From Pisaster brevispinus (taxonomy: Eukaryota; Echinodermata; Asteroidea; Forcipulatida; Asteriidae), in NCBI GenBank assembly GCA_023634235.1, contig JAMKCF010000011.1, positions 1,568,001 through 1,632,000 on the forward strand: a DNA stretch of 64,000 nt, written 5' to 3'. Shown piece by piece: positions 63,717-64,000 of the stretch. How positions within the stretch are numbered: the first letter of the stretch is position 1; the number at the start of each line of letters is the position of its first letter. The notes beneath the pieces were generated by a model, which worked only from the letters and a program-made list of their open reading frames with translations, was not told where the DNA came from and ran no database searches. A program made the position numbers and the translations under genes.

Positions 63717-63809
63717 TGTAGATGTGACTTCTTCTCTCAGAGAGTCATTAACGACCGGAATAAGCTACCTCAGAAAATAGTCAATGCCAAGGCAGTGGCT
63801 ACATTTTAA
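63717..63809 (+). pseudogene. LINE reverse-transcriptase ORF, C-terminal remnant
   Basis: A 30-codon open stretch ending in TAA reads CDFFSQRVINDRNKLPQKIV, then NAKAVATF. This is the conserved FSQRVxNxWNxLP...VNAxxVxxF end of non-LTR retrotransposon reverse transcriptases, with R in place of the usual W. It is followed by (taag)n, a typical LINE 3' tail. No upstream RT domain remains. Confidence 0.75.
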
Positions 63810-64000
63810 GAAATATGTGATAGGATATGGGGGTCGTAGAGCCAGAAGCCTAACCGATCTCTTCCGTTAAATCATAAGTAAGTAAGTAATACGTTAGACC
63901 GGTTAGTGTCCGTGTGCTCTTTTAAATAAATGAAAAATCACGAAGCGAACGTGAACAGAATTGATCATTTTCAATTGACTTAATCACGTCAACTACGATG

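Larger units (their letters stand above)
55408..64000. other. Upstream flank of the REJ-like gene; no gene supported
   Basis: A/T-rich DNA with several foldback elements (56674, 57839, 58657), a dispersed repeat (58866), SINE tails (61740-61990), a TG microsatellite and a LINE remnant (63717). Open frames are at most 130 codons and none resembles a known protein. A GC-richer stretch at 57800-58500 is unexplained. Confidence 0.55.

Overview
This is metazoan genomic DNA: introns with GT/AG ends, no bacterial-style gene spacing, and many short inverted-repeat transposons and tRNA-derived SINEs. The receptor-for-egg-jelly (REJ)/polycystin-type gene and the repeat families suggest a marine deuterostome invertebrate, most likely an echinoderm and perhaps a sea star. 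The organism is an inference; the genes were read directly.

Layout. (1) 1-6284, plus strand: the 3' half of UPF1 (nonsense-mediated decay RNA helicase), 11 coding exons, with the 5' end outside the window. (2) 6285-10699: UPF1 3' UTR and the convergent intergenic space, with no further gene seen. (3) 10700-15504, minus strand: complete ribosomal protein S6, 5 coding exons, 244 aa. (4) 15544-18624: repeat-rich intergenic DNA. (5) 18625-55407, minus strand: one very large gene that I assembled into 30 coding exons. All junction phases agree and the CDS totals 18474 nt, or 6157 aa. (6) 55408-64000: upstream flank with foldback elements, SINE pieces and a LINE reverse-transcriptase remnant, but no gene I can support.

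The large gene is the main item. It encodes a predicted single-pass cell-surface protein. In order it has a signal peptide; a roughly 4.4-kDa-residue ectodomain encoded by one uninterrupted 13.4-kb exon and built from about 13 tandem, Cys-patterned units of roughly 285-450 aa; a Cys-rich DCAGxCNG-type repeat block; IPT/PKD-like beta domains; a REJ module; a GAIN-like region with a polycystin-style GPS ending in HLT; a duplicated 12-aa linker exon; a nearly pure valine transmembrane helix; and a 118-aa tail with a PPxY motif. REJ + GPS + one membrane span matches the sea-urchin sperm REJ1 plan, but I do not recognise the giant repeat ectodomain. It is the best candidate here for something undescribed.

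The three genes have no obvious functional link: UPF1 and RPS6 are housekeeping genes converging tail to tail, and the REJ-like gene is an independent neighbour. Transposon-derived repeats sit in almost every intron, including several copies of one GGGCCC-ended inverted-repeat family.
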